From NCBI RefSeq assembly GCF_014204895.1, contig NZ_JACHMF010000001.1, positions 2,046,001 to 2,110,000 of the forward strand: a stretch of 64,000 bases of DNA. Direction: 5' to 3'. Below the pieces are notes generated by a model that was not told where the DNA came from, searched no databases, and saw only the letters and a program-made list of their open reading frames with translations. The translations under genes and the position numbers were made by a program. Shown here piece after piece: positions 1 through 7,556 of this stretch (within the stretch, counting starts at the first letter, position 1; each line of letters opens with the position of its first letter). The DNA comes from Paractinoplanes abujensis (lineage in GTDB: Bacteria > Actinomycetota > Actinomycetes > Mycobacteriales > Micromonosporaceae).

Positions 1-2
1 TG

Positions 3-641
3 ATGCGGCGCAACACGGGTGACACCGGGCGGATCCCGCCGGTCTATCGGGCGGTCATGGCGGCGGCGGGGCCGGTTGTCCGGTGGTGGGGGCGGCTCGA
101 GGTGGAGGGCCTGGACGTCTTCCCGGCGCACGGGGCGACGATCGTGGCGGCCAACCATGACAGCTCGTGGGATCCCGTGGTCATCGCGTACGCGGCCCGC
201 CGGCGCCGGCAGATCCAGGCGCTGGCCAAGGCGTCGCTGTGGAAGCATCCGGTGCTGCGTCGCGTCCTCGACGGGATGGGGCAGATCCCCGTACGGCGGG
301 GGCAGGCCGACACGGACGCGTTGGAGGCCGCGATCCGGTGTCTCGCCGACGGGGGCTGCCTCGGCATCTTCCCCGAGGGCACGCGCTCGCAGGGCCGGCA
401 GTTGCGCGCCCGGAGCGGGGCCGGGCGGCTCGCGCAGGCCGTGCCGCAGGCCCGCATCGTCTGCGCGGCGGTCTCGGGGACCGTGGACATCGCCCGTTTC
501 CCGCGACGGCCACGGCTGAAGGTGACGTTCTTCGAGCCCCGCCCGGCCTCGACGGCGGAAACCGCTCAGGAACTGTCCACGAGGCTGACGGCGGAACTGC
601 GCGCTGTGGCGCCGGTTGCTGCGCCGGGCGGCCGCGCCTGA
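3..641 (+). CDS. 1-acyl-sn-glycerol-3-phosphate acyltransferase family protein (PlsC-like)
   Basis: This 212-residue protein belongs to the PlsC/LPLAT acyltransferase family, which moves an acyl chain from acyl-CoA or acyl-ACP to lysophosphatidate at the inner face of the membrane. The HX4D catalytic motif is NHDSSWD (His52, Asp57) and the glycerophosphate-binding motif is FPEGTRS near residues 123-129. The length is normal for short actinobacterial members. The ATG at base 3 overlaps a TGA at bases 1-3, so an upstream co-transcribed gene probably ends just outside the window. The family is clear; the exact acceptor lipid cannot be told from sequence. It is convergent with the amylase operon and shares a strong hairpin with it. 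Confidence 0.85.
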   Translation: MRRNTGDTGRIPPVYRAVMAAAGPVVRWWGRLEVEGLDVFPAHGATIVAANHDSSWDPVVIAYAARRRRQIQALAKASLWKHPVLRRVLDGMGQIPVRRGQADTDALEAAIRCLADGGCLGIFPEGTRSQGRQLRARSGAGRLAQAVPQARIVCAAVSGTVDIARFPRRPRLKVTFFEPRPASTAETAQELSTRLTAELRAVAPVAAPGGRA

Positions 642-660
642 AGGTGGCACGGCCGCCCGG
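624..660. terminator. Bidirectional hairpin terminator between acyltransferase and amylase
   Basis: CCGGGCGGCCG at 624-634 is followed by its perfect complement CGGCCGCCCGG at 650-660, an 11-bp stem with a 15-nt loop. It spans the stop of the acyltransferase gene and lies 10 bases from the end of the convergent amylase gene, so it can serve both. No U-tract follows, as is usual in actinobacteria. Confidence 0.6.
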
Positions 661-670
661 GACGCTGCGG

Positions 671-2455
671 TCAGGAGCGCCAGGTGTCGTTCACGGTGAG
701 GGTGCAGGCGGAGCCGGTGCTCAGGGTGCGGTTGGTGCCGGACTCCCAGGTCGTGGTGGAGCCGTTCTTCTTGACGTACTTGTATTCGACCACCGTGTTG
801 GCGGGCAGGTTGACCGTGCCCCGCCAGACCGGGTAGGTGGCCGACGACAGGGCCACGCCGGCGGCGGTGTTCCAGTTCAACAGTTCGGCGCGGTTGCCCA
901 GGACGTAGACGTTCTCGCCCCACACGGTGGTGGCGTTGGCGGCGAAGGTGACCGCCACGGTGGTGCAGCCGGTCGGGGGCGGGGTGGTGCCGCCGCCGGT
1001 GGTGCGGGCGTTGATGTGCAGCGCGATCATGCTGCTGCCGGGCACGTTCGCGGTGAACTGGCCCGAGGAGTTGACGGTGTACGTCGTACCGGAGCAGGTG
1101 TTGTTGCTGTAGTCACCGTTGGCGACGTCGCAGTAGGTGCCGGCCGGCAAGGACGTCTGGAAGGTGCGGCTGAACGCGCCGCCGCGGTTGAAGACGGCGT
1201 ACGCGTTGGCGCCGCGGCCGAACGCGATCTGGTTGCCGCCGTTGGACCACCAGTTGGTCAGGCCCGTGCCGTACGCGGCGTTGTGGAAGCCCACCATGTT
1301 GGCGGTGGTGCGCCAGCGGTGCTCGCAGGCCCAGCCCGACGCGCAGTTGACCGCGCTGGTCGTGCCGTTGGACGACGCCGGCGGGCCCGCTTCCGGGTTG
1401 CTGAACGTGAAGGACGACATCACGGACGGGGTCCCGTACGGGTAGGCCAGCATGAAGGCCTCGGACAGCGCGTAGGTGGTGCCGTCCTTGTAGGTCAGCT
1501 TGGCCCGCCCGTTGCGCTGGGTGTCGTGGTTGTCGATGAACGCCACGGCGTCGCCGCCGGCCACCAGCATCTGCGAGGGCAGGTTCTGCAGCCCGGACAG
1601 GTTGCCGTCACGGAACGCGTTGCCGACCACATCGCCGTACCGGAACTCGGTCACGTCCCCGATGCCCGTGTACTCCGACGGTGACGGCTCACCCGCGCCG
1701 CCCTCGATCGTCTCCTGGAAGATGTACGGGGTGCCGTTGAGCCGCGAGTAGATGTTCTGCAGGTCGGCCACCGGCACGTGCTTGGCCGCGTCGACCCGGA
1801 ACCCGTCCACACCCAGCGAGATCAGGTCGTTCAGATAGGCGACGAGCTTTCCCCGTACGTACTCCGCCTCCGTCTTGAGGTCCGACAGGTCGACCAGTTC
1901 GCAGTTCTGGACCTCCCAGCGGTCCCCGTAGTTGGCGATGTCGTCGTTGCCGTTACGGCCGCAGTGGTGGAAGTCGTCGTTACCGAACGGCACGGCCGGG
2001 TAGGAGTAGTGACTGTACGTGGAGCCCGCCGAGCCGGTGCCGGTGGACGCGCCGCCCGCCATGTGGTTGACCACCGCGTCGACGTAGATCTTCACACCGG
2101 CCGCGTGGCACGTGCTGACCATGGTCGCGAACGCGGCCCGGTCGCCGCGCCGGGTCTGCAGTTTGTAGCTGACCGGCTGGTAGTCCTGCCACCACGGGTA
2201 GCCCGCGCCCGGCAGCACCACGTGCTCCTGCGGCGGCGACACCTGCACGCCGCCGAAACCCTTGGGGCCGAGCACGTTCGTGCACTCCGAGGCGATCGAC
2301 GCCCACGGCCACTCGAAGAGGTGGACGATGACGTCGCGCGGACCGGGGTTCGCGTCGGCCTTGGCGTCGGCCTGGTGGGGACGGCCGACCACGACGACCG
2401 CGACGAGGGCGGCCATCAGGGTCACTATCAGCGGGGCGAACCGTTTCATCATCAT
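671..2455 (-). CDS. Secreted alpha-amylase (GH13) with C-terminal CBM20 starch-binding domain
   Basis: An exported endo-acting alpha-amylase that cuts alpha-1,4 bonds in starch. Residues 1-31 form a signal peptide. The GH13 barrel shows region I DAVVNH (around 126-131), region II GFRVDAAKH with nucleophile Asp222, region III with acid/base Glu248 (FQETIEGG) and region IV FIDNHD with Asp311. A glycine/proline/threonine linker leads to a C-terminal CBM20 (WGENVYVLGN, WRGTVNLP, WESGTNR). The first of three ATG codons is the likely start because AAGGAG lies 5 nt upstream of it. It is the second gene of an operon, 9 bp after the other amylase, and should share the operator-controlled promoter upstream of that gene. 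Confidence 0.93.
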   Translation of the reverse strand: MMMKRFAPLIVTLMAALVAVVVVGRPHQADAKADANPGPRDVIVHLFEWPWASIASECTNVLGPKGFGGVQVSPPQEHVVLPGAGYPWWQDYQPVSYKLQTRRGDRAAFATMVSTCHAAGVKIYVDAVVNHMAGGASTGTGSAGSTYSHYSYPAVPFGNDDFHHCGRNGNDDIANYGDRWEVQNCELVDLSDLKTEAEYVRGKLVAYLNDLISLGVDGFRVDAAKHVPVADLQNIYSRLNGTPYIFQETIEGGAGEPSPSEYTGIGDVTEFRYGDVVGNAFRDGNLSGLQNLPSQMLVAGGDAVAFIDNHDTQRNGRAKLTYKDGTTYALSEAFMLAYPYGTPSVMSSFTFSNPEAGPPASSNGTTSAVNCASGWACEHRWRTTANMVGFHNAAYGTGLTNWWSNGGNQIAFGRGANAYAVFNRGGAFSRTFQTSLPAGTYCDVANGDYSNNTCSGTTYTVNSSGQFTANVPGSSMIALHINARTTGGGTTPPPTGCTTVAVTFAANATTVWGENVYVLGNRAELLNWNTAAGVALSSATYPVWRGTVNLPANTVVEYKYVKKNGSTTTWESGTNRTLSTGSACTLTVNDTWRS

Positions 2456-2464
2456 TGATGCTCC

Positions 2465-4801
2465 TTACTTGAGGTACGGGCCGTCGGACCCGACCTTGCC
2501 GGGGGCGGAACTGCCGAGGACGTACGCGCGGAGGTTGCCTTTGCCGTTGACGGAGGCGGTCAGGGTGCCGTTGCTGACGGTCTTGACGTCGCCGGTCACG
2601 GCATCGGTGTAGGTGCCGTTGGGGATGCCGGTGAAGGTGGCACTGCCCGAGACGGTGACAAGCACGAAGCTGTCGGTGCTACCACTGGTGTAGCGGCGTT
2701 TGAAGGCGATGGTGCCGCTGACACCTTCGGTCGAGTACTGGCCCATCTGCAGGGCCGGCACCGCGCGGCGGATCTGGTTGAGGCGTTGCACGTGCTTGAC
2801 CAGCGGCTTGGCCAGGGTGGTGGCGACCGCCCCGCCGGCGCTGGTGACGACGCCGTAGTCGCCGGCGGTGACGGAGCCCGCCACGTGGTCGCCGTAGTAG
2901 GCGCGGCCGGTCGTGGCCAGGGGGCAGGTCGGGCCGCAGTCGATGCGTTTCCCGGCCTGGAATTCGATCTCCGAGCCGTAATAGAGCGTGGGGATGCCGC
3001 GGAACGTCCACATCAGTGCCATGTTCTCGGCCCAGGCGTCGGTGCCGCCGTCATACCGTACGGAGGACTTGTTGGGACCGTAGTCGTGCGAGTCGACGTA
3101 GACCGCGTTGTAGGTCGCGTCGTTGACCGTGTCGTCGGAGTCCTTGCCGTTGTGGAACGCGTTCGAGGCCTCCCCGAAGTTGATGTGCATGCGCATGTCG
3201 ATGATGTTCATGCCGCTGAACCGGCTGCGGTCGGGCGCGTGATAGGTGTTGCCGTTCAGGAACGCGTTGGCCGACGTCGGCTGGTTGGCCGTGCCCTGGC
3301 CGTTCTCGTAGTCGTACTGCTCCCATGCGGCCTGCGTGTCGTCCGCGCTGTAGTCCTTGCGCTCTTTCCACGTGAAGAACTGGGCCGAATGGTTGACCGA
3401 GCCGCGGTTCCACTTGTCGTGCACGAAGGCCGCGACCTCGCCGAAGACGTAGAAGTCGCCGGCCTTGGCGGCGCCGTACTTCTGGGTCAGTTTCTGCTGG
3501 ATGGCGGGCAGGAAACGGCGGTTCCAGGTGACCCGCGGAATGTGCACGGCGGTGTCGATGCGGAAACCGTCGACGCCCATCTCGATGTACCGGTTGTAGA
3601 CGTCGATCAGGTACTGCTGCACGGTGGCGTTCTCGGTGTTGAAGTCGGCCAGGTCGTCGGCGAGCCAGCAGGACCGTGAGTCCTCGCCTTCCCAGTTGCC
3701 GATCCAGCACTGGTGATAGAGGCTCGCCGGGAACATGCCGCTGGTGGGCGACGGCCATTGGCAGTTGTGCAGCGGGTAGCCCTCGGGGCTCTTCTGCCCG
3801 GTCGGCGTGCCCCAGTTGCGACAGGTGTTGCCGGCCGGTTCCTCGGTGCTCCACAGATCCCCGTTGTACGGGCGGCCCGCGCTGTTCTCGTCGAGCGGGT
3901 CGTACGTCTTGCCCGCGGTTTTCGCGCTGTACAGCCAGTCCCACTGGCCGTCCCGCGCGCCCCACACCTTCGGGACGTACAGGCCGTCGGCGCCCCATCG
4001 GGAACTGTGGTTGTAGACGACGTCCTGATAGATCTTGATGCCCTTGGCGTGGGCCTTGTCGATCAGATCCTGATAGGTGGCGCCGGGTGACTCGAGGCGG
4101 GTGTCGACGCGGTGGAAGTCCCAGCCGTGGTAGCCGTGGAAGTCGTAGTCGGAGCGGTTGAGCACGACCGGGGTGATCCACAGGGCCGAGAAGCCGAGGC
4201 CCTTGACGTAGTCCAGCTTGTCGATCAGGCCCTTGAAGTCGCCGCGGAACATCGGGTCGTTGTTCGCCTGGTTGCCGGAGGTCGCGTGCTGGCTGCCGCC
4301 GCGGTTGTTGGACGCGTCGCCGTCGGCGAACCGGGCCGTCATGACGAAGTAGATACTCTCCTTGCGGGGGTCGCCGCCCAGCATCTCGCCGCTGGTCGTC
4401 TGCGGCGGCTGCGTGGGCGTCGCAGTGGGGGCGGGGGTCGGTTGTGTGTTCGTGCACGGATCGACGGAGGAAACGACGCCCGCGTTGACGACCACGGTTC
4501 CGGCGCCGGTGCGATAGTTGCGGCCCGCGTTGTTGTCCCAGGTGCCGGCGCCGTTGGTGAACGTGATCTGCAAGCCGGCGGTCGCGCCGACCTCCTTCTT
4601 GCGCCAGCCGGTGCAGGCTGCATCCATGGCGACGCCGGGCACCGGGGTCCAGGCGCCGTCGTCCGCGGCGTAGTGGATGTTGACGGTGGCCCAGGCCGCG
4701 GGCGGCTTGTAGTAGACGACGGTGGTCGTGGCCGCGGCGGCGGGGACCACCGGAGCCAGGAGCAGCAGGGCGGCCGGGGCGGCCCATCGGAGTGGGGGCA
4801 C
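2465..4801 (-). CDS. Secreted alpha-amylase family protein (GH13) with N-terminal CBM25-like domain
   Basis: An exported GH13 enzyme. The frame is open upstream to base 5038, but I place the start at the GTG at 4799-4801: GGAGAA lies just before it and the product then begins with a clean signal peptide (MPPLRWAAPAALLLLAP, with GTG read as Met). A beta-sandwich starch-binding module (CBM25-like; VVYYKPP, VNIHYAADDG) follows, then a Pro/Thr linker and the barrel: DVVYNH (region I), GFRIDTAVH (region II nucleophile Asp), VFGEVA (region III Glu) and YVDSHD (region IV, with Ser-His-Asp in place of the common Asn-His-Asp). A beta domain ends the protein. Whether it acts as an amylase, maltogenic enzyme or pullulanase is not decidable. 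It is the first gene of the amylase operon; the upstream ATG at 4840 is the main alternative start. Confidence 0.88.
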   Translation of the reverse strand: MPPLRWAAPAALLLLAPVVPAAAATTTVVYYKPPAAWATVNIHYAADDGAWTPVPGVAMDAACTGWRKKEVGATAGLQITFTNGAGTWDNNAGRNYRTGAGTVVVNAGVVSSVDPCTNTQPTPAPTATPTQPPQTTSGEMLGGDPRKESIYFVMTARFADGDASNNRGGSQHATSGNQANNDPMFRGDFKGLIDKLDYVKGLGFSALWITPVVLNRSDYDFHGYHGWDFHRVDTRLESPGATYQDLIDKAHAKGIKIYQDVVYNHSSRWGADGLYVPKVWGARDGQWDWLYSAKTAGKTYDPLDENSAGRPYNGDLWSTEEPAGNTCRNWGTPTGQKSPEGYPLHNCQWPSPTSGMFPASLYHQCWIGNWEGEDSRSCWLADDLADFNTENATVQQYLIDVYNRYIEMGVDGFRIDTAVHIPRVTWNRRFLPAIQQKLTQKYGAAKAGDFYVFGEVAAFVHDKWNRGSVNHSAQFFTWKERKDYSADDTQAAWEQYDYENGQGTANQPTSANAFLNGNTYHAPDRSRFSGMNIIDMRMHINFGEASNAFHNGKDSDDTVNDATYNAVYVDSHDYGPNKSSVRYDGGTDAWAENMALMWTFRGIPTLYYGSEIEFQAGKRIDCGPTCPLATTGRAYYGDHVAGSVTAGDYGVVTSAGGAVATTLAKPLVKHVQRLNQIRRAVPALQMGQYSTEGVSGTIAFKRRYTSGSTDSFVLVTVSGSATFTGIPNGTYTDAVTGDVKTVSNGTLTASVNGKGNLRAYVLGSSAPGKVGSDGPYLK

Positions 4802-4915
4802 AGGTTCTCCAACGTGTTTCAACGACAGGTATCGCTGCATGGGGAGCCGGGGCACCTCCACTACCAGGGACGGAACCGGTAGCAAGGACGTAATCCCGCG
4901 TTCACATTGGAACGG

Positions 4916-4952
4916 ACCATAGCAAGCGCTTGCAGTGGTTGGAAGTGCTTGC
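4916..4952 (-). promoter_or_regulatory. Tandem LacI/MalR-type operators overlapping the amylase promoter
   Basis: A perfect 12-bp palindrome GCAAGCGCTTGC lies at 4922-4933, and an imperfect copy GGAAGTGCTTGC (10 of 12 matches) lies at 4941-4952. The boxes are 19 bp centre to centre, about two helical turns. On the minus strand the first box directly abuts an extended -10-like TGCTATGGT (4916-4924), so a bound repressor would block the promoter. The GCAAGCGCTTGC core with a central CG is typical of LacI/GalR-family sites, including MalR and CcpA-type boxes near amylase genes. The regulator itself is not in this window. The same spacer lies upstream of the divergent AhpD-like gene. Confidence 0.75.
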
Positions 4953-4991
4953 AGATACTTGCCGCCATAAATCTCTGCCAGGATGCTTCCC

Positions 4992-5504
4992 ATGGCGTAC
5001 ATCGATCTGGGCGTGGACGAGACCCGCGAGCCGGGCATCCGAGGGCTGCTGCGCTACCGCCCGTCAACCGGCAAACCCCTGAGCGACCTGGCCGAGGCAC
5101 TGCTACGCGGCGACAGCCCGCTGACCCGCGGCGAGCGCGAGTACATCGCCGCGTACGTGTCGAGCCTGAACGACTGCGCCTACTGCACGGGCTCGCACGG
5201 CGCGGTCGCGGCCGCCGAGGGCATGCCGGCCGACGCGCCGGTCACCGACAAGCTCCGGTCTCTGCTAGCTGTCGCTTCGGCGACAGCCTCCGGCGGTCAC
5301 GCGGTCACGCCGGCGCTGATCGCGGACGCCCGCTCGACCGGCGCCACGGACCTCGAAATCCACGACACCGTCCTGATCGCCGCGGCCTTCAGCATGTTCA
5401 ACCGCTACGTCGACGGCCTGGGCACCACCGCACCGGACAACCCCCGGGCCTACGAGCTGGGCGCCGCACACATCGTCAAGCGCGGCTACCTGCCGCCGTC
5501 CTGA
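4992..5504 (+). CDS. Carboxymuconolactone decarboxylase / AhpD-family peroxidase-like protein
   Basis: A 170-residue cytoplasmic protein of the AhpD/CMD fold. The conserved redox motif CxxC followed by His three residues later is present (NDCAYCTGSHG), with the usual upstream Glu in REYIAAYVSS. In AhpD the two cysteines reduce a partner peroxiredoxin; members without a partner act as alkylhydroperoxidase-like enzymes. No ahpC lies nearby, so the partner is unknown. I chose the ATG at 4992 because AGGA lies 8 nt upstream; the ATG at 4983 overlaps that site. It is divergent from the amylase operon, and the operator boxes lie 40-70 bases upstream of it, so shared control is possible but unproven. 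Confidence 0.8.
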   Translation: MAYIDLGVDETREPGIRGLLRYRPSTGKPLSDLAEALLRGDSPLTRGEREYIAAYVSSLNDCAYCTGSHGAVAAAEGMPADAPVTDKLRSLLAVASATASGGHAVTPALIADARSTGATDLEIHDTVLIAAAFSMFNRYVDGLGTTAPDNPRAYELGAAHIVKRGYLPPS

Positions 5505-5950
5505 CCGGTCCGGCCGACTGCCGGATCCGCCTCGATCGCCGATGAGGTCGATCCTCGACGGGCCGTCCCGTTCCGCGCTCTCGCTGCCCGAACGTAACGA
5601 ACCTGATCGATTCCGATGTCCCGGCGGATGTCGCCTTGCTCGAGGAACGCGTTGGACCGGGTCACGAGGATGCGGCGGTCCGTGACAGCGAGCAGCGTCT
5701 TGCCCGCCTTCTGGCTCGCCGGCTCGTGACTCAGGCGCGCAGGCCACGTCCGGCGCCTCGAGCGGTGGCGTCGCGAGGCGAAGAGCCTCGGCGAGGGGTT
5801 CCCGTGCCTCCGGAAGGCGGGCGGAGGTCTGGCGGGCCGCGTTCGAGTCGCGTCGCAACCCCGGCAGGGGCAGGCCCTCGCGTCCGGGGAACTCGCGATG
5901 ATGCGCAGCTCTCGCCGCAGCGCGGTCAGGGCGGTAGCCGGCGGTGGCCT
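5505..5950 (-). pseudogene. Frameshifted remnant of a PH-like-domain protein
   Basis: The minus strand holds a degraded gene. In one frame bases 5713-5570 encode a coherent stretch (TLLAVTDRRILVTRS, RRDIGIDQVRYVRA) that reads like bacterial PH-domain proteins, where a predicted beta-strand TDRR(V/I)L is followed by the D/GxxVR motif. The likely continuation (RIDLIGDRGG) is in another frame near 5550-5530, and the upstream part (REPLAEALRL) is in that second frame too. At least two frameshifts are needed and no start is evident. The rest of the stretch is non-coding. The family call is tentative; the decay is clear. Confidence 0.45.
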
Positions 5951-5978
5951 CATCCGCGGCGCTGGGCAAACGCGCCGG

Positions 5979-6938
5979 TCAGTAGTCGGGGTCGGCGGCT
6001 TCCTCGCGGGCCCAGGCCCGCAGCTCGGCGAAGCGGTCGGTGCCGCGCCACAGCAGCGGGAGCCGGACGAAGTCGTCGCCGATGGCGTCGTACAGGTTGC
6101 AAGCCTGCTTGAAGTACCGGCCGAAGGTGAGCGTGTAGGCGAACGAGTTCCAGAGGTTGGGCGTCAGGATCGTCGTCTCGTGGTCGTCGTGCCAGACGGA
6201 CTGGTAGGCCGCCTCGAGGATCTCCGCCGAGACTTCGTCGCGTTTGAGGTAGGCGTCGCCGCCGTGGCCGTCGACCCAGCGGGCGTCCAGGTGGGCCATC
6301 GAGATCAGGTGCGGCACGTGCGTGCCGGGGCAGGCGGCGGTCCGCTGCCGGGCGAACCGGAAGACGCCCTCCCAGGTGCCGCCCCACTTGGGCAGCAGGC
6401 CCTCGTGCATCGCCTTGTGCCCGAAATAGTGGCTGGGATCGAGCTCGATGAGCCGGTGGAACCGCCGCCACTCCTCCTCGGCGGGCAACTGGCGGGCCCG
6501 GCCCAGGACGATCTTGTAGTGCCAGGCCTCGGCGAGGTACGGGTCGCGGTCCAGGGCCTCGTCGAGCGAGTCCTCGGCCAGGGCCAGCCGCTGAAAGAAC
6601 ACCGGCCAGGCCTCCCGGCTCACCGTGTCGGCGGTGCCGTCGCCGCGGACGTCCCAGGCCCAGGCGATCGCCCGCACCCCGCGGACGAGCCGGGGCAGCG
6701 GGTCGTCCGGGTCCTGGCGGATCACCTCGGGGATCCACTGCTCGACGCCGTCGACCCCCATGGCGGTCTGCACGTAATACATGAACTCGTCCTTGCCCGC
6801 CCCGGCCAGGATCTTCCGGGCGATGCCCCACTCCCGGGCCAGCAGGGCCTCGTTCAGGCTCTCGGCGTCGTCGTCGTAGAACTCCGGGAACTCGATGTCG
6901 GCGCCGGGGGCGGGGCGCTTCTTCTTGAAGAACGGCAC
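5979..6938 (-). CDS. Hypothetical TPR-like helical protein (DUF4034-like)
   Basis: A 319-residue soluble protein without signal peptide or membrane segment. It begins with a short basic stretch (MPFFKKKRPAPG) and continues as helical repeats rich in Ala, Leu, Trp and acidic residues (ALLAREWGIARKIL, EAWHYKIVLGRAR), resembling DUF4034/TPR-like actinobacterial proteins. No catalytic motif is visible. It stands alone between a pseudogene and the end of the glycan operon, 48 bp after that operon on the same strand, so readthrough from the operon is possible. Function unknown. Confidence 0.7.
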   Translation of the reverse strand: MPFFKKKRPAPGADIEFPEFYDDDAESLNEALLAREWGIARKILAGAGKDEFMYYVQTAMGVDGVEQWIPEVIRQDPDDPLPRLVRGVRAIAWAWDVRGDGTADTVSREAWPVFFQRLALAEDSLDEALDRDPYLAEAWHYKIVLGRARQLPAEEEWRRFHRLIELDPSHYFGHKAMHEGLLPKWGGTWEGVFRFARQRTAACPGTHVPHLISMAHLDARWVDGHGGDAYLKRDEVSAEILEAAYQSVWHDDHETTILTPNLWNSFAYTLTFGRYFKQACNLYDAIGDDFVRLPLLWRGTDRFAELRAWAREEAADPDY

Positions 6939-6986
6939 AGCGGGGGAGCGTAGGGCATCCCGCAGGCCAACGGATCATGAGAACGG

Positions 6987-7556
6987 TCAGTCGCAGGCGA
7001 TGCCGTTGTTGTCGGTGTCGAGGCGGTGACGGTCGTTTCCCCGTACGGTCAGCGCCTCGAAGCCTTGGGCGGCCAGCCAGGCGCACTTGTCGGTGACCGC
7101 GGACGGGAAGGTCCACGGGACGCACTGGGTGCGGGTGCCGTAGCCGTGGTCGCAGCCGTCGACGTTGGCCGGCACCTTGACGGGTGCGGTCGGCGACGGC
7201 TTGGGCGGCAACGGTTTGACGCCGGGCTGGGCGGCGAAGGTCTGCACGAACGGCGCCGGGGCGGCGGGGGCGACGACCGTACGGGTCGAGGTCGGAGAGG
7301 CCGGGGGAACGGCCACGGGGTCCCCGCCGGCCGGGCGGGCCGAGGCGGGCGGGGGCGCGGGGCGAGTGGGTGGCACGGCGGTGGCGGGGACGCCGGGCGA
7401 GGGGATCGCGGCGGCGGGGCCGGGACCGGCCGAACCGGCCGGCCCCGGGCGTAGCGCCGGCAAAGACATGACGGCGGCCGCCGCCGCGAGAAGGACCAGC
7501 GCGGTGACAACGACGGCGCGATGGCCGGCCACCGCGGCGACGATGCGGGCGGTCAT
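6987..7556 (-). CDS. Membrane-anchored proline-rich exported protein with excalibur-like C-terminus
   Basis: A 189-residue protein with one N-terminal membrane segment or uncleaved signal (VVVTALVLLAAAAAVM), then about 100 residues rich in Pro/Ala/Ser that could cross the cell wall, and a cysteine-containing C-terminal domain (VDGCDHGYGTRTQCVPW, DKCAWLAAQGF) ending in DTDNNGIACD. That ending is the calcium-binding-loop signature of excalibur domains. The ATG at 7556 overlaps the stop of the oxidase gene (ATGA), so it is the last gene of the glycan operon. It may sit at the cell surface as a calcium-dependent partner of the operon; this role is inferred from context only. Confidence 0.72.
   Translation of the reverse strand: MTARIVAAVAGHRAVVVTALVLLAAAAAVMSLPALRPGPAGSAGPGPAAAIPSPGVPATAVPPTRPAPPPASARPAGGDPVAVPPASPTSTRTVVAPAAPAPFVQTFAAQPGVKPLPPKPSPTAPVKVPANVDGCDHGYGTRTQCVPWTFPSAVTDKCAWLAAQGFEALTVRGNDRHRLDTDNNGIACD

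Noticed and set aside
4802..5038. Longer N-terminus for the CBM25 amylase (starts at 5038 or 4840)
   Set aside because: It would run through the operator and promoter and hide the signal peptide; the GTG at 4801 has GGAGAA at correct distance.
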